Assembly: GCA_021324075.1 (NCBI GenBank)
Contig: JAJPJW010000174.1
Span: 1-38,186 of the forward strand
Reading direction: 5' to 3'
Source of the DNA: Pseudomonadota bacterium
Lineage (GTDB): Bacteria > Oederibacteriota > Muellerivitia > Muellerivitales > Muellerivitaceae
DNA: 38,186 nucleotides
This document shows, one piece after another, positions 23,748 to 31,282 of the stretch (within the stretch, counting starts at the first letter, position 1; each line of letters starts with the position of its first letter). A model generated the notes under the pieces. The model did not search any database and was not told the DNA's origin. It worked only from the letters and a program-made list of their open reading frames with translations. Position numbers and translations under genes: made by a program.

Positions 23748-23841
23748 GCCGGGGAAATATTCTTTTTTACGGAAGGCTCCCTTAAAATAACCGCCGGGCC
23801 TGCCCGCCTAGACCCCCGGCAGGCCCTCAAGGGAGCCTGCG

Positions 23842-24294
23842 ATGGAAGACGCCACCCAAAGAGCCTTGGAGGATTTGCGCCGCCTGCGCAACTGCCTGCA
23901 GGGCACCTTTTTCCTCGAGCGGCTCAAACTCACCGAGATGGAAAAGCTCATGTCGGTGATGAAAAAGCTCAAGGTCCCCGCCGGCTTCAACGTCTTCAAG
24001 CAAGGGGACAAGGGGGACACCTTTTACCTGGTTTCCAAAGGCCGCCTTTCCTTCTGGGTGCGCAAGGGGAAGGAAGAAAAAAAGGCCACCGACCTCCAGC
24101 CGCTGGATTATTTCGGGGAGACGGCCCTCATCAGCGACGCGCCCCGGTCGGCCACGGTCAAGGCCGAGACCGACTGCGAGCTTTTCATCCTCCGGAAGGA
24201 CGATTTCCACGAAATCCTCATGGCCAATCCCTGGATCGCCGAGGAGATCCGGACCCAGATGGAACGCAAATCCCAGATCCGGAAACGGTCCTAA
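23842..24294 (+). CDS. Cyclic-nucleotide-binding domain protein without an HTH
   Basis: The product is 150 residues: a short helix, a CRP-type nucleotide-binding beta-roll (about residues 45-130) and a short charged helix. The beta-roll begins KVPAGFNVFKQGDKGDTFYLVSKGRLSF and has a complete phosphate-binding cassette YFGETALISDAPRSATVKA, including the conserved Glu and Arg, so it likely still binds cAMP or cGMP. Unlike CRP/FNR regulators it has no DNA-binding HTH and the chain ends soon after, so it may act by binding a partner. GGGAG with spacing 5 supports the start. The next gene begins 21 bp later, so they probably form an operon. Confidence 0.85.
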   Translation: MEDATQRALEDLRRLRNCLQGTFFLERLKLTEMEKLMSVMKKLKVPAGFNVFKQGDKGDTFYLVSKGRLSFWVRKGKEEKKATDLQPLDYFGETALISDAPRSATVKAETDCELFILRKDDFHEILMANPWIAEEIRTQMERKSQIRKRS

Positions 24295-24315
24295 TCCCCC
24301 CAAAGGAAAGTGATA

Positions 24316-24927
24316 ATGGAAGCCGCGAAAAAGGAAGTCGGGCTGGCGCGGGTGGCCTTCGAGGGGAAGTTCAAGGCCTTCGTGGACTACCAGAGCCCGG
24401 AAGCGGATGTGCTTTCGCGCGAGAGGGACGCCATCCAGCTTTTCGCCCTGACCCTGGTGCGGGTCCTCTTCCTGCTGGGTGAAAACAAGCAGGCCCCCAT
24501 GCTGCTCCAGTACCTGCAAACCGCCATGGGGGATACGGTGACCCCCAAGGGGCTCAACCGGCCCACCATCCTGGGCCAGGGCCAGGCCCTGGTGGAGGCC
24601 CTGCCGGAGAAGCCCGAAAGGCTCATGGTGCTTCGGCTGATCCAGGAAGAGGAAAGCCGGCTGGCGGAGATCACCCTGCCCATCGGGGACGAGGGCCATT
24701 ACTACCCCGCCACGGTCATCTTTTATTTCCAGCACCTGATCCGTAACTTAAGCGAAGCCTCCCTTTTCTTTTTGATGCTGGTGTTGGGGGGGCTGATGGA
24801 ATATTACGAGAAGATCGGCAAGACCAACGACCTGAAGGCCCTCACCGACGGGCCGGCCTACGGTTTTTCCACCGCCATCCGTTACATCAACGAGGAACGC
24901 CAGCGGCACAACCCGGGAACCAACTGA
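24316..24927 (+). CDS. Hypothetical helical protein paired with the cNMP-binding gene
   Basis: The product is 203 residues; the ATG at 24316 has AAAGGAAA 6 nt upstream, and a GTG two codons before is less likely. The sequence is mostly alpha-helical. About residues 145-165 (NLSEASLFFLMLVLGGLMEYY) could be one membrane or buried helix; the rest has no evident signal or motif. I do not recognise the family. It directly follows the cyclic-nucleotide-binding gene and is followed by galK with only one base between the stop and the next ATG, so a three-gene operon is possible. A partner role in a cNMP-responsive pair is inferred only from order. Confidence 0.65.
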   Translation: MEAAKKEVGLARVAFEGKFKAFVDYQSPEADVLSRERDAIQLFALTLVRVLFLLGENKQAPMLLQYLQTAMGDTVTPKGLNRPTILGQGQALVEALPEKPERLMVLRLIQEEESRLAEITLPIGDEGHYYPATVIFYFQHLIRNLSEASLFFLMLVLGGLMEYYEKIGKTNDLKALTDGPAYGFSTAIRYINEERQRHNPGTN

Positions 24928-24928
24928 C

Positions 24929-26104
24929 ATGGCCTATCCACTGACGGAACAGACATCCGACCTTTTCCTCCAAACCTTCGGGGCAAAACCCGAGTTGACC
25001 GTCATGGCGCCGGGGCGGGTCAACCTGATCGGCGAGCATACGGATTACAACGAAGGTTACGTGCTGCCCATGGCGGTGGACCGGGGCGTGGCCCTTTCGG
25101 GGCGCAAACGGCAGGACCCCAAAATCATCCTCTACTCGGCTGATTACCAGGAGCAGGAGGAATTCACCCTCAACGCCATCCGGCACGACATCAGCCGGCC
25201 CTGGGCCAACTACCTCAAGGGCGTCGTCCTGCTTTTGAAGCAAAACGGGCTTCCGCTTGGCGGTTTTGAGGCGGCCCTGAAGGGGGACCTGCCCCAGGGC
25301 GGGGGGTTGAGTTCCTCGGCCGCTTTGGAGGTGGCCACGGCGGTCTTCCTGCAAAAACTCTTCAAGCTGGGCCTGGAGGACCTGGACCTGGTCAAGGTGG
25401 CCCAGCAGGCGGAGAACGAGTTCGTGGGCGTGCAGTGCGGCATCATGGACCAGTTCGCCTCCCATATGGGCGGAAAGGACCATGCCCTCTTCCTCGATTG
25501 CCGCAGCCTGGAGCATGACTGGGTGCCCTTGGGGACGGGCCTCAAAGTAGTGGTCTTCAACACCGGGGTCAAACGGGAGCTGGCCTCCTCCGATTACAAC
25601 GTGAGGCGCCACCAGTGCCAGGAAGGGGTGAGAGCCTTTTCGAAGTTCCTGCCCGGGATCCGGTCCCTCCGGGACGTCTCCCTCTGCGATTTCGAGAAAT
25701 ACCAGGCCCAATTGGAACCGGTGGTCATGAAACGCTGCCGGCACGTGGTTTCCGAGAACCAGAGGGTGTTGGATACGGTGGAAGCGCTGAAGGCCAAGAA
25801 TTTAGAGCGGGTGAAGGTCCTTTTCCGCGAATCCCATGAATCCTTGCGGGACGACTATGAGGTGAGCTGCCACGAGCTGGATGTGCTGGTGGAACTGGGC
25901 CAGGAGCACCCCCTTCAAAAAGGTTCGCGCATGACGGGCGGCGGCTTCGGCGGCTGCACGGTGCATTTGGTGCCCGCCGAGGAACAGGTGCAGGAAAACT
26001 TCATCTCCTTCGTTTCGGAAGGCTACCAGAGGCGCATCGGCCGCAAGCCGGAATACTATGTTTTCTCGCCTTCGGCGGGAGCGAAGTTCCTCAACCCAAC
26101 TTGA
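24929..26104 (+). CDS. galK: Galactokinase
   Basis: GalK phosphorylates alpha-D-galactose at C1 with ATP, the entry step of the Leloir pathway. The 391-residue product has the three GHMP-kinase motifs: the galactokinase signature GRVNLIGEHTDYNEGYVLPMAV (residues 29-50), the ATP loop LPQGGGLSSSAALE (a variant of the usual P.G.GLSSSA), and the third motif MTGGGFGGCTVHLV. CGIMDQFASHMGG is also typical. The start lies one base after the stop of the previous gene. It is followed 13 bp later by a nucleotidyltransferase gene, which fits a sugar-1-phosphate route; galT and galE are not in the window. Confidence 0.95.
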   Translation: MAYPLTEQTSDLFLQTFGAKPELTVMAPGRVNLIGEHTDYNEGYVLPMAVDRGVALSGRKRQDPKIILYSADYQEQEEFTLNAIRHDISRPWANYLKGVVLLLKQNGLPLGGFEAALKGDLPQGGGLSSSAALEVATAVFLQKLFKLGLEDLDLVKVAQQAENEFVGVQCGIMDQFASHMGGKDHALFLDCRSLEHDWVPLGTGLKVVVFNTGVKRELASSDYNVRRHQCQEGVRAFSKFLPGIRSLRDVSLCDFEKYQAQLEPVVMKRCRHVVSENQRVLDTVEALKAKNLERVKVLFRESHESLRDDYEVSCHELDVLVELGQEHPLQKGSRMTGGGFGGCTVHLVPAEEQVQENFISFVSEGYQRRIGRKPEYYVFSPSAGAKFLNPT

Positions 26105-26117
26105 GCAAGGAATACCA

Positions 26118-27023
26118 ATGAAACCCACACTCCTGATCATGGCCGCGGGCATGGGCAGCCGTTACGGCGGCTTGAAACAGATGGAATCCATGGGCCCGGG
26201 CGGCACCACCCTCCTGGATTATTCGGTTTACGACGCCATCCGCGCCGGGTTCGGCAAGGTGGTTTTCATCATCCGGCACGACATCGAGGCGGATTTCAAG
26301 AAGCTGGTGGGGAAGAAATGGGAACCCAAGGTCCCGGTCCGCTATGTCTTCCAGGAATTAGCCATGATCCCGGACGGATTCCGCGTCCCCGAAGGCCGCC
26401 AGAAACCCTGGGGCACCGCCCACGCGGTTTGGGTGGCCCAAAGAGCGGTCCAGGAACCCTTCGCGGTCATCAACGCCGATGATTTCTACGGCCGCCATTC
26501 CTTCAAGGCCATGGCGGGATTCCTGAAGAAGATCAAAAAGAACGACGCGGCCACCTATGCCATGGTGGGGTTTCCCCTCTTGAAGACCCTCTCCGAGCAC
26601 GGCACCGTGGCCCGGGGCATCTGCCGGATCGGGCCGGGGAGGAAGCTCAAGGAAGTGGTGGAACGCACCCAGATCGGCCAGGAAGGCCGCAAGGTCTTCC
26701 ACTTGGACGACGCGGGGGAAAGGCATCCCCTCAAGGCCACCACGACGGTTTCGATGAACATGTGGGGTTTTACCCCCCGTCTTTTCGAACAGATCAACGG
26801 GCGGTTCGGCGTTTTTTTGAAAGCCAAGGGCGCCGAATTAAAGTCCGAGTTCCTCCTGCCCCGGGTGGTGGACGACGCCATCGCCCGGCGGGAAGCCTCC
26901 GTGAAGGTGCTTTCCACCAAGGACCAGTGGTTCGGGGTCACCTATCCGCAGGACAAGGAGCGGGTCAAGGGGGAAGTGGCCGAACTGGTGAAGAAAAGAC
27001 TTTACCCCCAGGCCCTTATTTGA
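26118..27023 (+). CDS. Sugar-1-phosphate nucleotidyltransferase-like protein
   Basis: The product is 301 residues. AAGGA 7 nt before the ATG at 26118 supports this start. It has a Rossmann-type nucleotidyltransferase fold: MAAGMGSRYGGLKQ is the GxGxR...K nucleotide loop, INADDFYG carries the metal-binding acids of the sugar-nucleotide site, and HGTVARGICRI and ATTTVSMNMWGFTP fit later strands of this superfamily. Placed just after galK, it may make a UDP- or other NDP-sugar from galactose 1-phosphate, a role galT would otherwise fill. This is inference; the enzyme could use another sugar phosphate. It overlaps the convergent TPR gene by 8 bp. Confidence 0.8.
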   Translation: MKPTLLIMAAGMGSRYGGLKQMESMGPGGTTLLDYSVYDAIRAGFGKVVFIIRHDIEADFKKLVGKKWEPKVPVRYVFQELAMIPDGFRVPEGRQKPWGTAHAVWVAQRAVQEPFAVINADDFYGRHSFKAMAGFLKKIKKNDAATYAMVGFPLLKTLSEHGTVARGICRIGPGRKLKEVVERTQIGQEGRKVFHLDDAGERHPLKATTTVSMNMWGFTPRLFEQINGRFGVFLKAKGAELKSEFLLPRVVDDAIARREASVKVLSTKDQWFGVTYPQDKERVKGEVAELVKKRLYPQALI

Positions 27024-27924
27024 GCCGGGATAGGGTTGAAGCCTTCAAAAAGTTCTCCGCCACCTCGACGCAGTCGGGGTATTGGTTCCGCTTCACGACC
27101 TGCCGGTAGAAAATCCTCGCCTCCCTTTTCTTTCCCATTCCCGCCAGCGCGTTCCCGATGTTGAAAAGATAAAGGCTTTCCCGGGGATCCTTGCCCGAGG
27201 CGATGAGGAGGTATTTCATCGTGTGGGGCCAGTCCTCCTTGGTGGAATAGTAGGAGGCCAGGGAATTGTAGAAATAAGGGTCGTCCGGATAAAAAGTGAT
27301 GGCCAAGCGGATCAAGCGGTGGGCCTTGTCCCGGGCCTCCGCCTGGTCCTGGCCCAGGTAAAAGGCGATGGGTTCCCGCAACCGGGGCGGGATGGCGGTG
27401 GAAAGGGGAAGGAACTTCGGGTCCACCCACTTCAGGTTCCGCCGGTTTTTGTCCATGTATTGGAGGCCGTTGGCCAGGGTGTCATATTGGGCCTGGAAAT
27501 CACCCGAGTCCTGGAAGAGGCGGGAAAGTTTGAAGTAAAGGTCCAGCCGCCAGGGGCATGAAAAGAGGGCCTTCTGCCAGCAGGTGACGGCCTGGGACAT
27601 CAAGGGCCGGTCGAAATAGGCCGGGTTCGACAGCGGAGGATCGGAGGGGGCCACCGGGGCCTGGAACCATACCACCGGGGTTTGCAGCGCCGGCGGACGG
27701 GAAAGGGCGGGGGCCTTGTCCTGCGCCTTGAGGTAGTAATAGTCCCCGGCGGCGATGAGCCATTCCACATCGCCGCTGTCGGATTGGTGCCAGTCCCCAA
27801 GGGTTTTTTCCATGCCGGCGAAATCCTGCCGGTCGAATTGGGTATTGAATTGGGAAGGGTAATCGGACCCGCCATGGCAAAGGCCAAAGACCGCGAAAAA
27901 TAAAAACAGGACCAACCGTTTCAT
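27016..27924 (-). CDS. Exported TPR-repeat protein
   Basis: The product is 302 residues. An N-terminal signal (MKRLVLFLFFAVFGLCHGG) looks like a Sec signal, with a Cys at residue 16 that is not in a strong lipobox. TPR-like units follow: WLIAAGDYYYLKAQDKA, WRLDLYFKLSRLFQDSGDFQAQYDTL, DDPYFYNSLASYYSTKEDWPHTMKYLL, and LYLFNIGNALAGMGKKREARIFYRQVV. So it is a periplasmic or membrane-attached scaffold protein with no catalytic motif. TAGAAT lies 6 nt before the ATG with no ribosome site, again the leaderless layout. Its stop overlaps the nucleotidyltransferase gene by 8 bp. Confidence 0.75.
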   Translation of the reverse strand: MKRLVLFLFFAVFGLCHGGSDYPSQFNTQFDRQDFAGMEKTLGDWHQSDSGDVEWLIAAGDYYYLKAQDKAPALSRPPALQTPVVWFQAPVAPSDPPLSNPAYFDRPLMSQAVTCWQKALFSCPWRLDLYFKLSRLFQDSGDFQAQYDTLANGLQYMDKNRRNLKWVDPKFLPLSTAIPPRLREPIAFYLGQDQAEARDKAHRLIRLAITFYPDDPYFYNSLASYYSTKEDWPHTMKYLLIASGKDPRESLYLFNIGNALAGMGKKREARIFYRQVVKRNQYPDCVEVAENFLKASTLSRLK

Positions 27925-27930
27925 TTCGGA

Positions 27931-27936
27931 ATTCTA
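27931..27936 (-). promoter_or_regulatory. -10-like box (TAGAAT) 6 nt before the start at 27924
   Basis: On the minus strand TAGAAT, then TCCGAA, then the ATG. No ribosome site is present. A TTGACC lies upstream, but its spacing (21 nt) to this box is too long, so a nearby AATAGT may be the true -10. Confidence 0.35.
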
Positions 27937-27959
27937 CTATTGAACTCCGTGGAAAGGGG

Positions 27960-28604
27960 TCAAAATTTCCGGGGGTGCTTGAGCCGCAAATGCAGCCCCA
28001 CGCCGTCGCGGATGGGCAGCATGGAAGAGGCGAAATTGCGGTCGTTCCAGAACAGGCGGGTGTATTTCAAGATGGCCCGGGTGGACGCGTCCGGGTTGGG
28101 ATGGGCCACCTTGCCCGACCACAGAAGGTTGTCGGTGATGACCATGTTGCCCGGCTTGATGCGGTGGTCGATGGCGTGGTAGGCGTCCGGGTAGCCTTCC
28201 TTGTCGATGTCGCAGTAGTAAATGTCGAAGTTGCCCGGGGTCTTGGCCAGGGATTCCAGGGCATCGCCCATGTGGAAGCGGACTTTTTTCAACAACCCCG
28301 CCTTCTTGAAATAATGCTGGGCCAGTTTGGTGTTTTCCGGATCGGCGTCGGTGTGGTGCACGATGCCGCCCGGCGGCAGGGCCAGGGCAAACCAGAGGGT
28401 GGAATAACCGAAGCCCGAACCCAGTTCGAAAATCCGCTTGGCTTTGGAAACCTCGGCCAATTGGAACAGCACCCGCCCGACTTCGCAATTAACGATGGGA
28501 AAATTTTTCGACTCGCCGTAGGCCTGCATTTCCCGCAGGACGGGGTGGTCCACCCGGGCTAAGTGGTAGAGGTATTTTCTGACCGGCTCCTGGAAGATGG
28601 CCAT
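27960..28604 (-). CDS. SAM-dependent O-methyltransferase
   Basis: The product is 214 residues, the size of the small class I O-methyltransferase family (caffeoyl-CoA and catechol type). Motif I is IFELGSGFGYSTLWFALALP, the acidic ribose contact is HTDADPEN, and the DIYYCDIDKEGYPDAYHAID stretch supplies the metal-dependent acids. MVITDNLLWSGKV is the usual strand after these. AAAGGAG with spacing about 7 supports the start. The methyl acceptor cannot be told. It lies 35 bp upstream of the TPR-gene start on the same strand, with a -10-like box between, so the two may be separately expressed. The 5' gap (28605-28938) separates it from the DUF4149-like gene. Confidence 0.85.
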   Translation of the reverse strand: MAIFQEPVRKYLYHLARVDHPVLREMQAYGESKNFPIVNCEVGRVLFQLAEVSKAKRIFELGSGFGYSTLWFALALPPGGIVHHTDADPENTKLAQHYFKKAGLLKKVRFHMGDALESLAKTPGNFDIYYCDIDKEGYPDAYHAIDHRIKPGNMVITDNLLWSGKVAHPNPDASTRAILKYTRLFWNDRNFASSMLPIRDGVGLHLRLKHPRKF

Positions 28605-28938
28605 GTGGAGGCTCCTTTGGAATTGGACGGCCCGAAGGCCGCCATGGCTAAAGCGCGTTGTTGGATAATCCGGGTGGAACCCGCCCCACAGCCCTTCGAT
28701 TTCACGGCTGCTAACGATTCCTGTTCAGAAAATAAACAAACGGCAAAGGAAAATAAAGAAAAAGCCGACCGATTTTTGGGAAAGGCTTACCCTGAATGGT
28801 CCGGGCTTGCAAAGAGTGGCCGGTAGGCGTGGGAAGTCCGAAACGGGTGAAACGAGCAGAACCACTAAAATCGCTATGAGAAAGACAACCCTCAAGCCGG
28901 AATGGATGGAAAGTTTTGAGGGAAGGGAAATCCGCGGA
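28605..28938. other. 334-bp gap with no gene; A-rich hairpin and GC-rich region
   Basis: No convincing gene lies here; an 87-codon plus-strand frame has no ribosome site and poor codon pattern. Within it, CGGC at about 28741 and GCCG at about 28766 flank a purine-rich A/G stretch and could form a hairpin, and GGCCCGAAGGCC at 28628-28639 forms a small palindrome. The part around 28800-28880 (GTGGCCGGTAGGCGTGG, GAAACGGGTGAAACGAGC) looks structured, but I match it to no known RNA family. It lies upstream of the O-methyltransferase start, on the promoter side. Confidence 0.4.
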
Positions 28939-29421
28939 TTAAGGATTCAATTCCCGGAACCAATAAACGAGATAGACCGTCCCGGCGAGGATGACCACCA
29001 GATTGAAGAGGCTGGAGATGCCGTGGGCCTTGCCGAACTCCCGGGAAAGGGTGTCCACCTTGGGCTGGTCCTTCACCTCTTCGGCGGCCTGCCGTTCCAC
29101 CCGCAAGGCGGCCACCTTGGGGCCGATCCAAAGCCCTTGGCCCAGTGAAAAGAGCAGCATCAGGCAAAGGGCGGTGATTTTCACGCAGTCCTGGCTCACG
29201 TAATTTTTGAGGGGATGCAGCAGGTGGAAAGTGACGACGAGGAGGATTCCACAGACATAGCTGATCCAGTAATAGGCGGGGAAGAGGTGGCTTTGCACTT
29301 CCCCGAAAAGCTGGCGCGGGAGCGTTTTAAAGAGGACGGGGGCCTGGATAAAAGTGAAATAAAGCAGGGTCCCGTACCAGAAGATGAAGGTGAAGAAATG
29401 GATGAAGCGCAATAAGGCCAT
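28939..29421 (-). CDS. DUF4149/TMEM205-like membrane protein
   Basis: The product is 160 residues with four membrane helices. The ATG at 29421 was chosen over one nine codons upstream because AAGGAGG lies 5 nt before it. It begins MALLRFIHFFTFIFWYGTLLYFTF, the opening of the DUF4149/TMEM205 family (ALLRFLH..A...W.G), followed by FKTLPRQLFGEVQSHLFPAYYWISYVCGILLVVTF, a short loop, a third helix ALCLMLLFSLGQGL, a charged cytoplasmic-like loop, and the last helix LFNLVVILAGTVYLVYWF. The function of the family is not known. It stands alone, with a divergent ferredoxin gene upstream. Confidence 0.8.
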   Translation of the reverse strand: MALLRFIHFFTFIFWYGTLLYFTFIQAPVLFKTLPRQLFGEVQSHLFPAYYWISYVCGILLVVTFHLLHPLKNYVSQDCVKITALCLMLLFSLGQGLWIGPKVAALRVERQAAEEVKDQPKVDTLSREFGKAHGISSLFNLVVILAGTVYLVYWFRELNP

Positions 29422-29571
29422 GGGTTCCTCCTTAAGGACGACCGCCATTTTACCCTCATTTGGCTATTTGGCGCCGGGCGAAGCCCGGTTAAGGAAATGA
29501 GGGTGACACTATTCTCGTTATTTGGGCTAAAGCCCTTTGCTAAAGATGAACAGTGTAAGCAGGGCAAAGGA

Positions 29572-29598
29572 TTGTTTTCAACGCGTCCCCGCTATAAT
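29572..29598 (+). promoter_or_regulatory. Promoter with -10 TATAAT 8 nt before the ferredoxin start
   Basis: A consensus TATAAT (29593-29598) is followed by GCGCCCCC and the ATG at 29607, so the mRNA would be leaderless or nearly so. TTGTTT at 29572-29577 is a possible -35, but the 15-nt spacer is short. Confidence 0.6.
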
Positions 29599-29606
29599 GC
29601 GCCCCC

Positions 29607-29945
29607 ATGGAAACCCGGAAAAAAGCCAGGATTGTTTTTCCCAGGACCGGCCAGGAATGTGAAGTGGACCTGGACGACACCTTGGCGGACGCCACCTTCC
29701 GCTACGACCTGCCCATCCGCTACCGTTGCGAGCGGGCGGTTTGCACCACCTGCCTGGTGGAAGTGCTGGAAGGGGAAGGGAACCTTTCGGAAATGGGAGA
29801 GCGGGAAAAGCAAACCCTCGCCGCCATCAAGGCCAAACCCAACTGGCGGCTTTCCTGCCAGGTTTCAGTGATGGGGGACGTAAAGCTGGACTATATTCCG
29901 ATCACGGACCCGCGGCGCAGGCCCGACGAGCCGCCGCTTTTTTGA
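29607..29945 (+). CDS. 2Fe-2S ferredoxin
   Basis: The product is 112 residues, one plant-type 2Fe-2S ferredoxin domain. The cluster ligands are C41, C46 and C49 in YRCERAVCTTCLVEV and C84 in RLSCQV, the classic Cx4Cx2C...C spacing. The fold begins ARIVFPRTGQECEVDLDDTLADATFRYDLPIRYRC. The tail (DPRRRPDEPPLF) is polar. Such ferredoxins pass electrons to or from dioxygenases, P450s or assembly enzymes; the partner is not visible here. The start is strongly supported by the -10 box 8 nt upstream. It converges on the gamma-carbonic-anhydrase-like gene, 11 bp away. Confidence 0.9.
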   Translation: METRKKARIVFPRTGQECEVDLDDTLADATFRYDLPIRYRCERAVCTTCLVEVLEGEGNLSEMGEREKQTLAAIKAKPNWRLSCQVSVMGDVKLDYIPITDPRRRPDEPPLF

Positions 29946-29956
29946 ACACCGCCCTT

Positions 29957-30466
29957 TTAAGAAACGACCGGCAATTGTTCCCGCAAGTGCAGGTATTCCT
30001 CGACGCCGTGCAGGATGCCCTTGAGGTCCCCATCGGTCACTTGGCGCACCACTTTTCCCGGAACTCCCAGGACCAATGAACGGGGCGGGATGACCTTGCC
30101 CTCGGTCACCACCGCACCCGCGCCGATGATGCACTCATCGCCGATGTGGGCGCCGGTCAGGATGACCGACCGGATGCCGATGAGGCAGCGGTTGCCGACG
30201 GTACAGGCGTGCACGCAAGCCTGGTGGCCCACCACGCAATCCTCCCCGATGACGGCCGGGTAACCCGTGTCGGTATGGAAGACGGACCCGTCCTGGATAT
30301 TGGTGCGGCGGCCCACTTGGATGGCCGCCATGTCGCCCCGCAAAACCGCCCCGGGCCAGAGGCTGACGTCATCCCCCAAGGCCACTTGGCCGATCACGAC
30401 CGCCCGGTCGTGGACACGGACGTTTTTTCCGAATTGGGGGCTGTGGTTTTGGTAGGGCTGGATCAT
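29957..30466 (-). CDS. Gamma-carbonic-anhydrase-like (YrdA/PaaY-type) hexapeptide protein
   Basis: The product is 169 residues with a left-handed beta-helix of hexapeptide repeats (VSLWPGAVLRGDMAAIQVGRRTNIQDGSV, then VIGEDCVVGHQACVHACTVGNRCLIGIRSVILTGAHIGDECIIGAGAVVTEG). The expected zinc ligands are H64 (VFHTD), H81 and H86 (GHQACVH). This fits the gamma-class carbonic anhydrase-like YrdA/PaaY group; YrdA-like members often lack strong carbonic anhydrase activity, so the activity is uncertain. The end LGVPGKVVRQVTDGDL is also typical. It is 8 bp downstream of bcp, so the two likely form an operon on the minus strand. Confidence 0.9.
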   Translation of the reverse strand: MIQPYQNHSPQFGKNVRVHDRAVVIGQVALGDDVSLWPGAVLRGDMAAIQVGRRTNIQDGSVFHTDTGYPAVIGEDCVVGHQACVHACTVGNRCLIGIRSVILTGAHIGDECIIGAGAVVTEGKVIPPRSLVLGVPGKVVRQVTDGDLKGILHGVEEYLHLREQLPVVS

Positions 30467-30474
30467 GGGAGCCT

Positions 30475-30927
30475 TTACAGGTTTTCCAACACATCCACCG
30501 CGTGGCCCTTGACGCTCACGGGCGACCAGATCTTCTTGACCTTGCCGGCCTTGTCGATGATGAGGGTGGTCCGCACGATGCCCATAAATTCCCGGCCCAT
30601 GAACTTCTTTTTTTGCCAGACACCGTAGGCCTTGAGCATCTTTTTGCCCTCGTCCGAGAGGAGAGTAAAGGGCAGTTTGTATTTGTCCTTGAAGGTCTGG
30701 TGTTTCTTGACCGGGTCGGCGCTGACGCCCAAGACCACCGCGCCCTTCTTTTTCACGGCGCCCCAGTTGTCCCGGAAATCGCAGGCTTCCTGGGTACAGC
30801 CCGGTGTCATGTCCTTAGGGTAGAAATAAAGGACGACGGTCTTTCCCTTGAGATCCGCCAAGGACACCTTTTGTCCCTGGTCATCGTCTAATTCAAACAT
30901 CGGGGCTTTCTGGCCTTCTTTCAGCAT
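30475..30927 (-). CDS. bcp: Peroxiredoxin of the BCP/PrxQ family
   Basis: Bcp reduces hydrogen peroxide and organic peroxides, with electrons usually from thioredoxin. The 150-residue product has the family motif YFYPKDMTPGCTQEACDFRD: the peroxidatic cysteine is C44 and the resolving cysteine C49, five residues on, which marks the alpha-helix-2 (PrxQ) type. The remainder (VVLGVSADPVKKHQTFKDKYKLPFTLLSDEGKKMLKAYGVW and GIVRTTLIIDKAGKVKKIW) matches well. The start has GAGGTG 4 nt upstream. It leads a two-gene operon with the gamma-carbonic-anhydrase-like gene. Confidence 0.95.
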   Translation of the reverse strand: MLKEGQKAPMFELDDDQGQKVSLADLKGKTVVLYFYPKDMTPGCTQEACDFRDNWGAVKKKGAVVLGVSADPVKKHQTFKDKYKLPFTLLSDEGKKMLKAYGVWQKKKFMGREFMGIVRTTLIIDKAGKVKKIWSPVSVKGHAVDVLENL

Positions 30928-31282
30928 GGTTCACCTCGCGGGATGGAAATGGGGGCCATCATTGGGGAGAGCCCTTTTGAATGCAAGTTCTGGAAGAAGG
31001 GAAGGGGTGATTCCCTTTAAAAATGGGCCTTTTAAACGTAAAATTTGTGTAAAAGTTGACACAAATGAGACATAAATGTCCTTATTTTTATCGTTTTGAG
31101 ATTCTCGTTTAACCCTTTTGTTTAAGAAAAACCTTATTTTTAGGCCTTAATTCCTGGCCTTTGATATTTTTTATGTAACCTAAAAGGTACAAGAGGTATA
31201 TTCAATCGTACCAACTCATCCATATTATCCACCCCAAGTTTTAACCTCATCAACGAGGGCTTCAAGTTAAAGGAGAAAGAAT
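30928..31282. promoter_or_regulatory. 355-bp AT-rich divergent regulatory region
   Basis: The gap between bcp (minus) and the helical-protein gene (plus) is much more AT-rich than the rest of the window. It contains a perfect inverted repeat, ATTTGTGT (31043-31050) and ACACAAAT (31059-31066) with an 8-nt spacer, overlapping TTGACA at 31056-31061. No good -10 sits at the expected distance from that TTGACA. CCTTATTTTTA occurs twice (about 31080 and 31132), and TATATT at about 31197 is another candidate -10. AAAGGAG about 8 nt before the ATG at 31283 is the ribosome site. No coding frame fits. Confidence 0.55.

Noticed and set aside
28563-28826. 87-codon plus-strand frame in the 28.6 kb gap
   Set aside because: No ribosome site, no homology-like motif and biased composition. 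I leave the gap as non-coding.
30928-31282. Sigma54 promoter for the helical-protein gene, suggested by the nearby sigma54-activator-like protein
   Set aside because: No TGGCAC-N5-TTGC element is present, and the regulator lacks GAFTGA.
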